The notes below the pieces were generated by a model. The model saw only the letters and a program-made list of their open reading frames with translations, made no database searches and was not told the origin of the DNA. Position numbers and translations under genes: made by a program. Below, one piece after another: positions 1 through 10,086 of a DNA stretch of 64,000 bases (its first letter is position 1; every line of letters starts with the position of its first letter). The stretch comes from Petasospora fabianii (taxonomy: Eukaryota; Ascomycota; Saccharomycetes; Phaffomycetales; Wickerhamomycetaceae): contig CP048716.1 in assembly GCA_022641835.1 (NCBI GenBank), positions 310,001-374,000 of the forward strand, in the 5' to 3' direction.

Positions 1-1
1 C

Positions 2-742
2 TTCAGTACCACCAAGGGCCCTGATTCAAGAATTGGCCATCTCGACATCACTAAGGGTGCCTTCCTGCGTTACTATACCGGCCACGACGCACAGGTTACA
101 TCTATCGAAATGAATCCACGACATGATACATTTGTTTCCGCAGCGATGGATGATACTGTCAAGATGTGGGACCTCAGGGCGTCCAACGCACAGGCAACTG
201 TACCTTCTGCTGCTGAAACTCATGTCTCAATGGACCCCTCCGGTCAGGTACTCTGTATATCGAGTGTCAGGGAGGGTACTGCTGCATTCTATGTACTCAA
301 GACAATGACACAGTTTGACAGAACAGTGAAGCTCCCTGACGGCTTTCTGTGGAATAAAGTTGAGTTTTCAAATGACAACAAGTTCATTCTCTTTTCCTCG
401 GTTAATGGTGACCACATTTTGCTGGATGCTTTCGAGTTTACACTAGTTGCAAGACTGTGTGGTGTCACTGTGATTCCATCAAGTGGGTTCCCGCACACGG
501 GATCAGCCTCGTTCACTCCGGACGGAAAGTATGTTTTCAGTGGCAACGGTAACGGAAATGTCTTGCTGTGGAGTTTGAAGAAAGAAGACTACGAAAATAA
601 TGAGCTTCCTCACGATATCCATCCACTAGCGCCACTCGAAGATGATGTGACTCCACGAATGTTACTGTTCAATCCGAAACATATGCAATTCACAACGGCC
701 GACACCCAGGTTAAGATGTGGCTTCCAACTGCTGGCTTCTAA
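2..742 (+). CDS. SWD2: Swd2-like WD40 protein (COMPASS / CPF subunit), 5' end missing
   Basis: The frame is open from base 2, so the gene begins outside the window; 246 C-terminal residues are visible. S. cerevisiae Swd2 has about 329 residues, so roughly a quarter is missing. WD40 blades are visible: 'TGHDAQVTSIEMNP', then 'DTFVSAAMDDTVKMWDLR', which is the family's typical WD repeat, and a later blade 'PDGKYVFSGNGNGNVLLWSL'. In yeast Swd2 is a beta-propeller shared by the Set1/COMPASS H3K4 methyltransferase and the cleavage and polyadenylation factor, acting in the nucleus. The gene is convergent with the OM45-like gene, with about 140 bases between their ends. The assignment rests on blade sequence and length; another WD40 protein of the same fold is possible but less likely. 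Confidence 0.8.
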   Translation, partial: FSTTKGPDSRIGHLDITKGAFLRYYTGHDAQVTSIEMNPRHDTFVSAAMDDTVKMWDLRASNAQATVPSAAETHVSMDPSGQVLCISSVREGTAAFYVLKTMTQFDRTVKLPDGFLWNKVEFSNDNKFILFSSVNGDHILLDAFEFTLVARLCGVTVIPSSGFPHTGSASFTPDGKYVFSGNGNGNVLLWSLKKEDYENNELPHDIHPLAPLEDDVTPRMLLFNPKHMQFTTADTQVKMWLPTAGF

Positions 743-880
743 AATAGCACTTTTTCAAAAAGCATTCTCATTGAGTTCTTTTACTTGTAGAAACTACACC
801 GCTTTAGAAGAATATATCTGTGTTGATTATGTGACAATGACAAAACGAGTGCTAGTTATAAGCAGCTACCACGTACCTCA

Positions 881-2464
881 TCACTTCTGCTGGTCTCTTG
901 TCCAGGACTGGGCAGACTTCAATCCCTCCTGGGTCTTCTCATTCGCTTTGTTCAAACCATCTCTTGTCTGCTTCAAAGCATCCTCCGTCACCTTCAAGAG
1001 CTTATCTTGCGTATCAATTCCCCACTTGCTCAGCTGGTTGGTGGCATCATTGACACGTCTCTGTGCCTCTTCGACATCCTTCTTAGCTTGGAGTTCAAGA
1101 TCCTTGCTTGTCTTCTTACCCCAGCTCCACCAGTGACTGGTCTGTGCATCCAACTCCTTCTGAGCATCCGCAAGAGCGCTGTTGGCATCATTGTAGTAGT
1201 CCTTGGCACCCTGAGCGGTCTCAGCGTACTTTCTGTTGAACCACTTGGTCCAGTCCTTGGTACTTCTAGAAACCTCATCAGCGGCATCGTTGTATGTACG
1301 CTTGAGGTCATTCACAGATTGTTTAGAGTTGTAGTACTGCTCGTTAGCGGCATCCTGTGCACTCTTGCCCCATCCTCTAATAGTGTCAGCAGAGGAGCGG
1401 TTGCTACCCAGGTATGGATAACCACCTCTGAGCCAATCGTAAAATCCATCATAGTGCTTTGTAGTGGTACCATTGGTGGAAAGGGCCCTCTGGGCTCTCT
1501 CTTTCCACTCGTTCAACTTCGATGTAGCAGCATCATACTGCTTCTGAGCGGCTTCAAGCTGCTTCTCAGCCTCTGCATGCAAACGTTTCTTTTCTGGGTC
1601 CTCCTTGAATGAGAACCAAGAGTTGCTTGTCTCCCTCAAGTGAGCCTTGGCATCCTCGTAGCTCTTCTTAGCAGAGTCATAAGCCTCCTGGGCTGCCTCC
1701 TGGGTGTCCTTGGATCTACCCCAGCCAAACCATGAAGATGATGATGATGGCTTGCTGGCAACGGAATCGTAGTACTCGTTAGCATTGGCAGCAGCAGTCT
1801 CACCCCATCCCTCCAGGGCGAGCTTTGATCTGCGAGCAAGCTCCTCTTCAGAAGTGGCAGGGGCAGCTCTGGAGAACCAACCAGAAGCCTTATCCTTAGC
1901 ATCCTCAACAGAGTCCTTGACCTTCTCCTTGGCATCGGTGGCACTCTTCTCAGCGCTGTCCTTCGTACCAACGATGGACTGCTTGGCATTGTGCAAGCTA
2001 TTGTTCACACTAGTTGTAGCGTCTTCAAAAGTATCCTTGACCTCCTGGCCAAACTGCTTGATACGGCCAGGATCATCACGGTGGGCCTGCTTAGCGAGCT
2101 GATCAGCCTTCTTCTTAGCACTGTCTGCGTGCTTGTCAAGGTGATCCTGGGCGTCTTCAAGCTTGTCACTGGCCCAGCCATTAAACTTGGAGCGCTGTTG
2201 CTCAGCAGAAGCAAGGGTTCTGTCAATGGACTTTCCAGTCTCATGTGAGAGGTCATCGAGACGGTCACGGGCGTTGAGGACAGCCTCGTCGAGCTTGCGA
2301 CCGGTGCGCTCACCGGTACCCTCAGTCTTATTGGACGAGGAGCCAAATGCTGGCAACTTGATGCCTCCAGCAGGCGTCTGGGCCTGTTCGAGACGTTGAG
2401 CGTAGAGGTAGTAGGCGGCACCTGCAACGGCAGCACCTCCAAGCACGTATCTTCCTGTTGACAT
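881..2464 (-). CDS. OM45: Om45-like mitochondrial outer-membrane protein, enlarged
   Basis: 527 residues. The N-terminus has one short hydrophobic segment (about residues 6-22, alanine/glycine/tyrosine rich), as expected for a signal-anchored mitochondrial outer-membrane protein. The rest is highly charged, alanine/lysine-rich helix. Two long modules repeat: about residues 217-320 and 362-481. Each begins with a GWG motif (GWGETAA, GWGKSAQ), continues with a Tyr-Tyr motif and a Trp-rich turn (SWFSF, HWWSW), and ends in a helix closing with KLNEW or QLSKW. S. cerevisiae Om45 (about 393 residues) has the same GWGETA, HWWSGW and FKEWN motifs, which is the basis for the name. Residues 60-200 are an additional LEA/apolipoprotein-like helical stretch. 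A TATA box lies about 85 bases upstream and STRE-like AGGGG motifs are nearby. The exact molecular role of Om45 is unsettled even in S. cerevisiae. Confidence 0.8.
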   Translation of the reverse strand: MSTGRYVLGGAAVAGAAYYLYAQRLEQAQTPAGGIKLPAFGSSSNKTEGTGERTGRKLDEAVLNARDRLDDLSHETGKSIDRTLASAEQQRSKFNGWASDKLEDAQDHLDKHADSAKKKADQLAKQAHRDDPGRIKQFGQEVKDTFEDATTSVNNSLHNAKQSIVGTKDSAEKSATDAKEKVKDSVEDAKDKASGWFSRAAPATSEEELARRSKLALEGWGETAAANANEYYDSVASKPSSSSSWFGWGRSKDTQEAAQEAYDSAKKSYEDAKAHLRETSNSWFSFKEDPEKKRLHAEAEKQLEAAQKQYDAATSKLNEWKERAQRALSTNGTTTKHYDGFYDWLRGGYPYLGSNRSSADTIRGWGKSAQDAANEQYYNSKQSVNDLKRTYNDAADEVSRSTKDWTKWFNRKYAETAQGAKDYYNDANSALADAQKELDAQTSHWWSWGKKTSKDLELQAKKDVEEAQRRVNDATNQLSKWGIDTQDKLLKVTEDALKQTRDGLNKANEKTQEGLKSAQSWTRDQQK

Positions 2465-2544
2465 GTTGGATTGGTTGTTGATTGTAATGGGATCAAGGTC
2501 ACTAAGGTCAATTAAGTAATGATGAAACAGGGGCGCACGGGGTG

Positions 2545-2552
2545 TTTTATAC
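2545..2552 (-). promoter_or_regulatory. TATA box of the OM45-like gene
   Basis: TATAAAAC on the minus strand, about 85 bases before the ATG at 2464. This is a typical spacing for a yeast TATA gene. Nearby AGGGG (2528-2532) matches the stress element core. Confidence 0.5.
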
Positions 2553-3262
2553 TCTCGCGAGCCTTAACCCCGTGTGGAGCAGGCAATTGCTGTGGAGTGT
2601 ATGTTTGCTACTTCGAAAGTAGCAAGGTTCGGGGCACATAAAGTGTTTCGTGACACATAGACTGGGGAAGCAAACCAAGGCAATGCAACAAATTTATGTC
2701 GCTGGGCTTCAATTGAGTTTGTGCTAGTGATGAGAAGGCGATCTGGTTATTGAATCAATGTCTATGAACCTGAAAATATATATAAATGGCCCTCTCGAAG
2801 ACACTAGGAGACCCCACGTCCTACGATGACATCAGGCGCAACAAATTTGGCAGGTCATGTGGCCTGCACTTCGGGCCGAGATTGCTGCAGTCGGCATGCT
2901 GCTTGTTCCCTGCTTTTCTAGAAACCTCATTCGAGTGATTTCAGAGCTTGTTATAATGCAAGCCAGATAAATTTTTGATATCATAGATCAATTCTTCAGA
3001 TGGTTACGTATTTTGGTTATTTCAGCGCCCAATGACTCACTGGTACTTTGTGCCCTTACCCCCACATAAGTGTCCGGCTAGTGGCAAAAGTGTCTATCGT
3101 TTCGTCAGTGTGGCGTTGGTTCGTTATTCCTTCGACTCCCAGAGTTCCCGACACCTCAATTGCGCTACACTAGCTATAACCATTGAGTGAAAACTTTTAG
3201 TCCTCGACAATGTCCTCATTTCCAATTGGAAAGAGGTCGCCAGTAGGGGATACATCCATAGC

Positions 3263-3321
3263 ACGCGTAGCTTTCAGACCGGATCACAACGCTGTAGCAA
3301 GCCTGTACGCGTAACTTTCAG
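3263..3321 (+). promoter_or_regulatory. Two direct repeats ACGCGTarCTTTCAG upstream of the tricalbin gene
   Basis: ACGCGTAGCTTTCAG at 3263-3277 and ACGCGTAACTTTCAG at 3307-3321 differ at one base, and their starts are 44 bases apart. Each contains the MCB core ACGCGT. They lie about 200-250 bases upstream of the tricalbin ATG. Repetition of 15 bases rather than just the 6-base core suggests a composite site. Confidence 0.45.
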
Positions 3322-3514
3322 TACCAACAGCCCCACTGTCATTTGATTGCCCTGGCAGCGCGGCAAGCCCGGTTCGCGCCACATCGATGTGAAATTGTAG
3401 GCACACCATCAACAAAGCCTTTGAACAAATAGCCATACACATATCTTTAAAATTCAAGCTTTCCAAAGCACACAATCAGCATCTCGACAAGTCCGAAGCT
3501 AAGGTTTAATCATA

Positions 3515-6500
3515 ATGTCTACCGAAGCAGTGAGTGTTCTTCCGCAATGGCTCTCCGCCAATGTGTCGGTTGTGGGGTGTCTTCAAGACCGCAATCAAAG
3601 GCCATAAACTTCTCAATGCTAACAAATTGAACAATAGGAGGCTCCTTTTCTCCCATCTGACCCAAGAGCCAAGCCAGTTGCAGGCGTATGTATCCAACTC
3701 TAGATCATTGATCAATTCCCCTGAAGACCCTTAACATGGTGCTAACATGAACAAAACAGCAAGCCGATGTTCTGGTAAAAGCTGGTGATGTCTCCGGCAA
3801 GGAAATCCTTGAGCCTCTCAATGCAGAGACCATTGATTCGGACGCGGTCAAGAAAGCCGAGGAGGAAGCTCTCCAGGCACGGAGAGATCCAGTACCAGCT
3901 ACTTCTGTGGGCTGGAAGCAGATTGGTGAGTGGGAAGAAAAAGATGCTCTCACAGCAGATGATGAGCTCATGGATTTGACTACACCAACATTCTTGGACG
4001 CATACATTCCAGACGCTGCATATGGTGAATGGTATCACACCGTTGGTGTTTTCATTGGTGCAGGATTCCTCTCGTTTGTGTTTGGTTGGTTCAACTTCTC
4101 TCTCGCCCCAGTCTTCTTCATCGTTGTTGCCGCATCTGTCTACTACAGAACCTCCATTAAGAAGTACAGATCCATTGTCAGAGATGAGATCCAGAGAGAG
4201 TTCACCATCAAGCACATTGAAAATGACTACGAGACAATGGACTGGATGAACACCTTCTTGGAGAAGTACTGGATTTACTTGGAGCCATCCATCTCCCAAA
4301 TTGTCACTGAGCAAGCTAACCCAATCATCGCTGCCCAACCCTCCATCCCAGCATTTGTCAAGGCTGTCTGGATTGATGAGTTCACTGCAGGTACCAAGCC
4401 ACCAAGAATTGACTTCGTCAAGACACTGAACATTCCAAAGGATGACGTCGTTGTCATGGACTGGGGTTTCTCTTTCACGCCACACGATATTGCTGACAAC
4501 AGTGCCAAGCAGTTAAAGAACCGTGTCAACCAGAGGGTCGTCGTCAAGGCAACACTCTTTGGTATTACCATTCCTGTTGTTGTTGAGAACGTTGCCGTCA
4601 GTGGATTTGCCCGTGTCAGACTCAAAATGATGACCAAGTTCCCACATATCGACACAGTCAATATCACCATGATGGAGCCACCAAAGTTTGACTTTGTCTC
4701 TAAATTGTTCGGCGAGTCCATCTTCAACTGGGAAGTTCTCGCCTTCCCTGGTCTTTTGCCATTGATCAATGAGATGGTGAAGAAGTTTGTCGGTCCGATG
4801 GTCTTTGAGCCATTCTCCTTCCAACTCAACGTTCCACAGCTTTTGTCTGGTTCTAACACTTCTGTTGGTATCTTGACCATCAAGGCCAGAGAAGCAAAGG
4901 ACTTGAGAGCTGCTGACCGTGTTATGGGTAACACCGTTGATCCATACTTAACATTCAACTTCCACGGCAAGCCTGTTGCTGCTAAGACCAAGACCATTCT
5001 TGACACGCTTGAACCAAAGTGGAACGAGACCGTACACGTTCTTGTTGGTAGCTTTGCTGACCCATTGGAGGTCACTGTATATGACTACAACCCTGATAGA
5101 AAGGACAAGAATATTGGTCGTGTCCAGATAGAAATGGAGGAGATTGCTGAGAAGAGGGTTGGCAACGGTATTATTGGAAAAGTTATCAGAAATTCGAAGC
5201 CATGTGGTGAGATTCTTTACGACTACGAGTTCAACCCAACGTTGGAGCCAACTATTCTTGAAGACGGTTCTACAGAGCCACCACCAGATCTGAACACCGG
5301 TTTGACCAAGATTGAGTTCACTGAGATTAGAAACATCGGCTCTGAGGATGAGAAATTGACAACTTACACCGAGTTCTACTTCAACGATGAGCTAGTTCAG
5401 ACTACAGGTACTTTCAAGAAGAACAACAATCCAACTTTCAATATTCCATTCGAGACCATTGTCACTGATCGCCGTAAGGCCAAGGTCAAGGTTCTTGTCA
5501 AGGATCCAAAGGGTAAAATCATTGCTGCTTCCATCCAGCCTTTGAACAATTTGGTTGACAGAACAGAGATCGATAACAAGTGGGTTCCATTCACCAAAGG
5601 TGAAGGTGAGTACCAAATCTCTGCTGTTTGGAAGTCTGTTGAGTTGAAGGGTGTTGCAGGTACGGGTGGTTACACTGAGCCAATTGGAGCCGTCAGAGTC
5701 CTCTTTAACAAGGGTGAGAGTTTGCGTAACTTGGAGACGATTGGTAAGGTTGACCCATACGGAAGAGTTTTGGTCAATGGTATCCAGAAGGCTAGAACTG
5801 ACTTGCGTAACGATACTTTGGACCCGGTCTGGAACGAGGCCCTATGGATCACTGTTACCTCTCCAAACCAAAAGTTGACCATTGAGGTTATGGATGCCCA
5901 GAAGAATGGTAACGACCGTACTCTTGGTTCTTTCAACGTTAAGACCTCTGACATTATTGAGAAGGATGACGATGACAAGTATCTTGAGCACATTGATAAA
6001 GAAATGAGAACTGGTCGTCTTGTTCACAAGAAGGGTCCAAAGGGTATTCTCACCTACGCGTTGTCTTTCTACCCAGTCATTCCTGTCAAGACACTGGAAG
6101 ATTTGGATGAGGAGCAGAAGGCCAAGGAGCGTAAAGAGAAGGAGGCCGCTGAAGAAGCTGCTCTTGAAGCCAAGGAGGGCAAGAAGAAGACGAAAGGGAA
6201 GACCAAAGCTGATGAAGAACCTGATGATGACTTCAACGAGACCAGTAAAGTCCAGATGTCACTTGAGGAGCTCATTACATATCCAACAGGTGTGTTTGTA
6301 TTCACTATTGTCGCTGGTGAGTACTCCAGTTTGAACTCTTATATCCAGTTCTTCTTTGACGAGAAGGGCTACCCAGATCATGTTTCTGGAAAGATCACCA
6401 GCAAGAACGTTGTCACCCCAGACTCTGGTGACGCTATTGTCAAGGAGTTGGAGTGGTCGACATGTACCATCAGATTGGTCAAGGACAAGGACAATTCTAG

Positions 6501-7227
6501 AGCTGATGAATGCATTGCTGAGTCTACACTTCCAACACTCGCGTTGTTGAAAAACACATACCATCAACCAAACATCTTGACGCTCACGGGTCTTGGTAAA
6601 AACAAGCTCAAGATCCAGACACAATGGATTCCAATGGATGCCTCCAAGCTTCCACCATCCGATCTGATCACTAACACTGGTACCTTGGACTTGGACATCA
6701 TCAGTGCCGAGGGCCTTCCTTCATCTGACTCCAACGGTAAGTCTGATCCATTCATCAAGGTGTACGTCAATGATGATTCCGATAATGTCTACAAGACCAA
6801 AACCATCAAGAAGACATTAGATCCTGTGTGGAATGAGAAAACGTCCCTTGAGATTAGCAACAGAGTCAACACTGTTCTTAAGCTGAAGGTTCTTGATTGG
6901 GACTTCGGTGCCGGTCAGGATGATAAACTCGGTGTTGCCCTCTTTGACTTGGCTGATATTGACCCAATCAACCCATCGACCTATGATGTTCCAGTTATCG
7001 GCGAGAAAGGTGAACCAGCTGGTGTTGTGCATCTCAAAACCTCGTTCAGGCCATCTTATATCGTTACTGTCTCTGATTTGAAGTCCAAGAGTGCAGCTCA
7101 AGGTTTGAAATCAGTTGGTACTGGTGTTGGTGGTGTTGGTAAAACTGTCATTGGCGGTGGTGCTGGCGTCGTCGGTAAAGTCACTAAGGGTCTCTTCGGT
7201 AAGAAGGAGAAGGAGGAGAAGGAATAA
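3515..7227 (+). CDS. Tricalbin (ER-plasma membrane tether, SMP + C2 domains), one intron
   Basis: Exons 3515-3529 and 3760-7227, giving 1160 residues. The ATG-containing first exon is only 15 bases (MSTEA). It is followed by donor GTGAGT at 3530, a GCTAACA branch point near 3741 and acceptor CAG at 3759. The joined frame continues with QADVLVKAG, so the protein start is supported although no long ORF covers it. A hydrophobic hairpin (about residues 97-135) is followed by an SMP lipid-transfer domain (about 165-365). Several C2 domains follow: the first near 370-480, middle ones including 'KVDPYGRVLVNG', and a last one near 977-1080 with 'NGKSDPFIKVYV' and 'DPVWNE', which keeps calcium-binding aspartates. 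A lysine/glutamate-rich linker sits between C2 domains. In S. cerevisiae, Tcb1-3 tether cortical ER to the plasma membrane. Length fits Tcb1/Tcb2 better than Tcb3. Codon use suggests high expression. Convergent with MSH2 (96 bases apart). Confidence 0.93.
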
Positions 7228-7323
7228 GTAAACATGACATTTGTATCTGTATTTCTATCGTTATGCTCATTTTTTAACTATGTTAGGTTGTATTTCTTAA
7301 GTAGTCAGTCACTCGAGTGCTAT

Positions 7324-10086
7324 TTACAGCGTCAGTGCCTCTTTAGCGAATGGACTGGCAGCAATTTGATCCTTATACTCTTCTTCAACGAGTTTCTTGA
7401 GCTTACCAGCAGCATCATCACTCGACATCTCAACAAGGTTAACATCACTCTTCCACTTCTTCAAGATGGTCTTCAGAAGTTCAGATCCCTTAGTAACTTC
7501 TTCCGGTGTACATCTAGTACGCTTACTCTTCTCCTCGTGATCATCCAACTCGGCAGCCTTACGTTTGGCCATGTTAACAATTTTCTCTGGGAAACCCACA
7601 ACCTCTGCAACATGGATACCGAATGACTGATCAGAAACGCCAGGTTCAACCTTGTAGAGAAGTGTGATATCATCTGACTTATCCTCAACGTGGGCAGCAA
7701 CATGTAGGTTCTTGACTGTGTTAATCTGATCTGAAAGTTTTGTCAGCTCATGGAAATGCGTAGCGAATAGTGTGAAACTGTGAATTTTGGAGGCAATGTT
7801 TTCGGCAATGGCCCAGGCAAGACCAAAACCATCATAGGTACTCGTACCTCTTCCCAACTCATCAATGATAATCAAGGAATCAGCAGTGGCGGTTTTCAAA
7901 ATCGATGCCGTTTCCAACATCTCAACCATGAAGGTAGAAACACCCTTCAATTGAGAATCTCCCGCACCTACACGAGCCAGGACAGCATCAAACACAGTGA
8001 GTTCAGCGGTGGACGCCGGAACGAAACAACCAATCTGTGCCATCAATGCAATACAACCCAATTGTCTAATAAATGTGGACTTACCACCCATGTTTGGTCC
8101 CGTAATAACCAAGAACTCTGACTCGTTCCTCGAAAGCTTCACATCGTTAGCAATGAAGGCAACACCATCCTGGGCCTCGACACAGGGATGTCTTGCTTCA
8201 GTGAGCTCTGTCTTGCCATTGACGCTTCCCATTGCGTGCATGACCGGCTTGACATATGGCACTGGGGCATAGGCAGAGACATGAGCAAAGGAGACTATCA
8301 CATCAAGATTAGCCAGCACCATATCGAGTTTTTCCAATACAGGAGCATAGGTCGCAGCAATTCCAACGATCTCACGGACCAACGCAGACTGTTGGCGTGA
8401 GTACTTTTGCTGAATATCTGCGCTTTCAGCAGCAATCTCACGCATCTGCTCAGTAGTGAAGAATACACCAGCCTTCACAGTCTGAAGCTCGATGTACTCC
8501 CTCTTTCCTCTGATGGCACGCTCTTCTGTACGAGTGAGACGCATGCACCATCCGTGGTTACTGTGTAGCTCAAGTTTGAGCTTCTTTTCAGCATCGAGGC
8601 CCAAATCATCAGCGACAGATTGGTGGATGGAGCGGATCTCTTCCTCGATCTCATCGAGTCTGGCACGGAATGCTTGAAGGTCGTCATCATATTCTGGCTT
8701 GATCACAAATTCGTGACGGTCAAGGGCGTCAAGGTCAACTGTAGTCTCGACGAGTTCCTGGAGCTTCGTGAGTGGGGCAAATAGATCACGGATTTGAGCA
8801 GTCCATGTTGTCTCAACCAGCAGTTTCAATTCCTCGGACTCAAGCTCGTTTTGCTTCCCTTCGAGAACTTCAATGATGTCTGGAACCTTGAGCAAGAACT
8901 GATAGATACGAACAACATCTTCGAGGTTACCCGAGTTCTTCTTAAGGAGCTTCTTATTCAGCCTGCGGACATCAGGGATTGATGGAAGAAGGTCATCTTG
9001 AAGTGTGGTTCTCATTTGAGTGTCTTCGAACAGCATCTGTAGAAGATCGTGACGGGCCTGGATCTCGGTAACATTGACAAGCGGCTGCTTAATCCATTGA
9101 TGGAGCAATCTGACACCACCTGCACTCTTACAATGGTTCAAAAGCCCGAAGATGCTCGTATTCTTACCACCTGATTGGTTTCCTGCTGTTGGGAACAAGT
9201 TCAGAGCCTTAACAGCGGAGGAGTCAAGCTTCATGAAATGATTGAGGGCGTGTTGTTTGAGCTTGTAGGTACCAAAGCTCGAGTCATCTGTCAATAACCC
9301 AAGGTATTGGAAGACAGCAGATGCAGCTGCAAGACCAGCAGTGGATGTAGAGATATCACCCACAGAGAGAGCAAGCTCATCGCCAATCAAACGTGTAAGG
9401 TCTTGCTCAATGTCTTTGTTGTTGAAATCGGAGCTCTTCAACTCTGTCACGACAGCACCACAACGGTCAACAACACCGGTCATGTTAACGAAGTCCGGGT
9501 CATCGGTATTCGACGACTGAACAAGAACCTCCTTCGCACCAATCTGAATCAATAACGACTCCAAGTTTGAGTATACCTCGTTATCCACGAACTCAGCAAC
9601 ACAGATCTCTTTGCCTGCGGTATCAACGAAGCAGAAACCAATGTTCTTACCTTCGGTCTTGTTCACAACCTTAATAGCGACAACAACTAGTGCACCACCA
9701 TTGGCGTCACCACCACTGGTGCCACCTTGGATCAGGTCCTCGACCTGTTCAATATTTCCCGGTGATGCGAACTTGATGGGCTCCCATGTTCTGTCATAGA
9801 TCTCAACCTTCATTCCTCTCTCGAAGAGGCATAGGCCAAGAAGCTGGCCAACGACTGAGGTAGACATGGTGACATAGTTAACACCCTGCGATTGCTTCAG
9901 GACAGAAGTTGTGCGGTAGACTGTCTCAGCAACAAAGGCAGCATCCTCACCAAGAGCAGTGAAGTAGTCGCCTTTGTCCACAATACGAAGAAGACTGTCG
10001 GTGCGTGCCTGTAAACGCTGGAACTTGCGATAGAACGAGCGCTCGTCCGACGCATCTGAGAATTTGAGCTCGGGACGACTACTCAT
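7324..10086 (-). CDS. MSH2: DNA mismatch repair protein Msh2
   Basis: 920 residues (S. cerevisiae Msh2 has 964). The N-terminus MSSRPELKFSDASDERSFYRKF is nearly the same as the yeast protein. It carries the connector and lever/clamp regions ('HGWCMRLTR', 'TVKAGVFF'), a MutS-family Walker A 'GPNMGGKST' near residue 663, 'DELGRGTSTYDGFGLAWA' and 'FATHFHEL'. The C-terminal helix-turn-helix region contains 'VEPGVSDQSFGIHVAE'. Msh2 pairs with Msh3 or Msh6 to recognise mismatches and loops in the nucleus and couples this to Mlh1-Pms1. The upstream region has two ACGCGT MCB elements and one CACGAAA within 100 bases of the ATG, fitting G1/S expression. No intron and no disruption seen. Confidence 0.98.
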   Translation of the reverse strand: MSSRPELKFSDASDERSFYRKFQRLQARTDSLLRIVDKGDYFTALGEDAAFVAETVYRTTSVLKQSQGVNYVTMSTSVVGQLLGLCLFERGMKVEIYDRTWEPIKFASPGNIEQVEDLIQGGTSGGDANGGALVVVAIKVVNKTEGKNIGFCFVDTAGKEICVAEFVDNEVYSNLESLLIQIGAKEVLVQSSNTDDPDFVNMTGVVDRCGAVVTELKSSDFNNKDIEQDLTRLIGDELALSVGDISTSTAGLAAASAVFQYLGLLTDDSSFGTYKLKQHALNHFMKLDSSAVKALNLFPTAGNQSGGKNTSIFGLLNHCKSAGGVRLLHQWIKQPLVNVTEIQARHDLLQMLFEDTQMRTTLQDDLLPSIPDVRRLNKKLLKKNSGNLEDVVRIYQFLLKVPDIIEVLEGKQNELESEELKLLVETTWTAQIRDLFAPLTKLQELVETTVDLDALDRHEFVIKPEYDDDLQAFRARLDEIEEEIRSIHQSVADDLGLDAEKKLKLELHSNHGWCMRLTRTEERAIRGKREYIELQTVKAGVFFTTEQMREIAAESADIQQKYSRQQSALVREIVGIAATYAPVLEKLDMVLANLDVIVSFAHVSAYAPVPYVKPVMHAMGSVNGKTELTEARHPCVEAQDGVAFIANDVKLSRNESEFLVITGPNMGGKSTFIRQLGCIALMAQIGCFVPASTAELTVFDAVLARVGAGDSQLKGVSTFMVEMLETASILKTATADSLIIIDELGRGTSTYDGFGLAWAIAENIASKIHSFTLFATHFHELTKLSDQINTVKNLHVAAHVEDKSDDITLLYKVEPGVSDQSFGIHVAEVVGFPEKIVNMAKRKAAELDDHEEKSKRTRCTPEEVTKGSELLKTILKKWKSDVNLVEMSSDDAAGKLKKLVEEEYKDQIAASPFAKEALTL

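Larger units (their letters stand above)
2465..3514. other. Intergenic region, divergent OM45 / tricalbin promoters
   Basis: About 1 kb between two divergent genes, with no plausible coding sequence. On the OM45 side there is a TATA box and STRE-like AGGGG. A Gcn4-type TGACTCA lies at 3033-3039. On the tricalbin side two copies of a 15-bp ACGCGT-containing repeat lie at 3263 and 3307. Confidence 0.7.
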
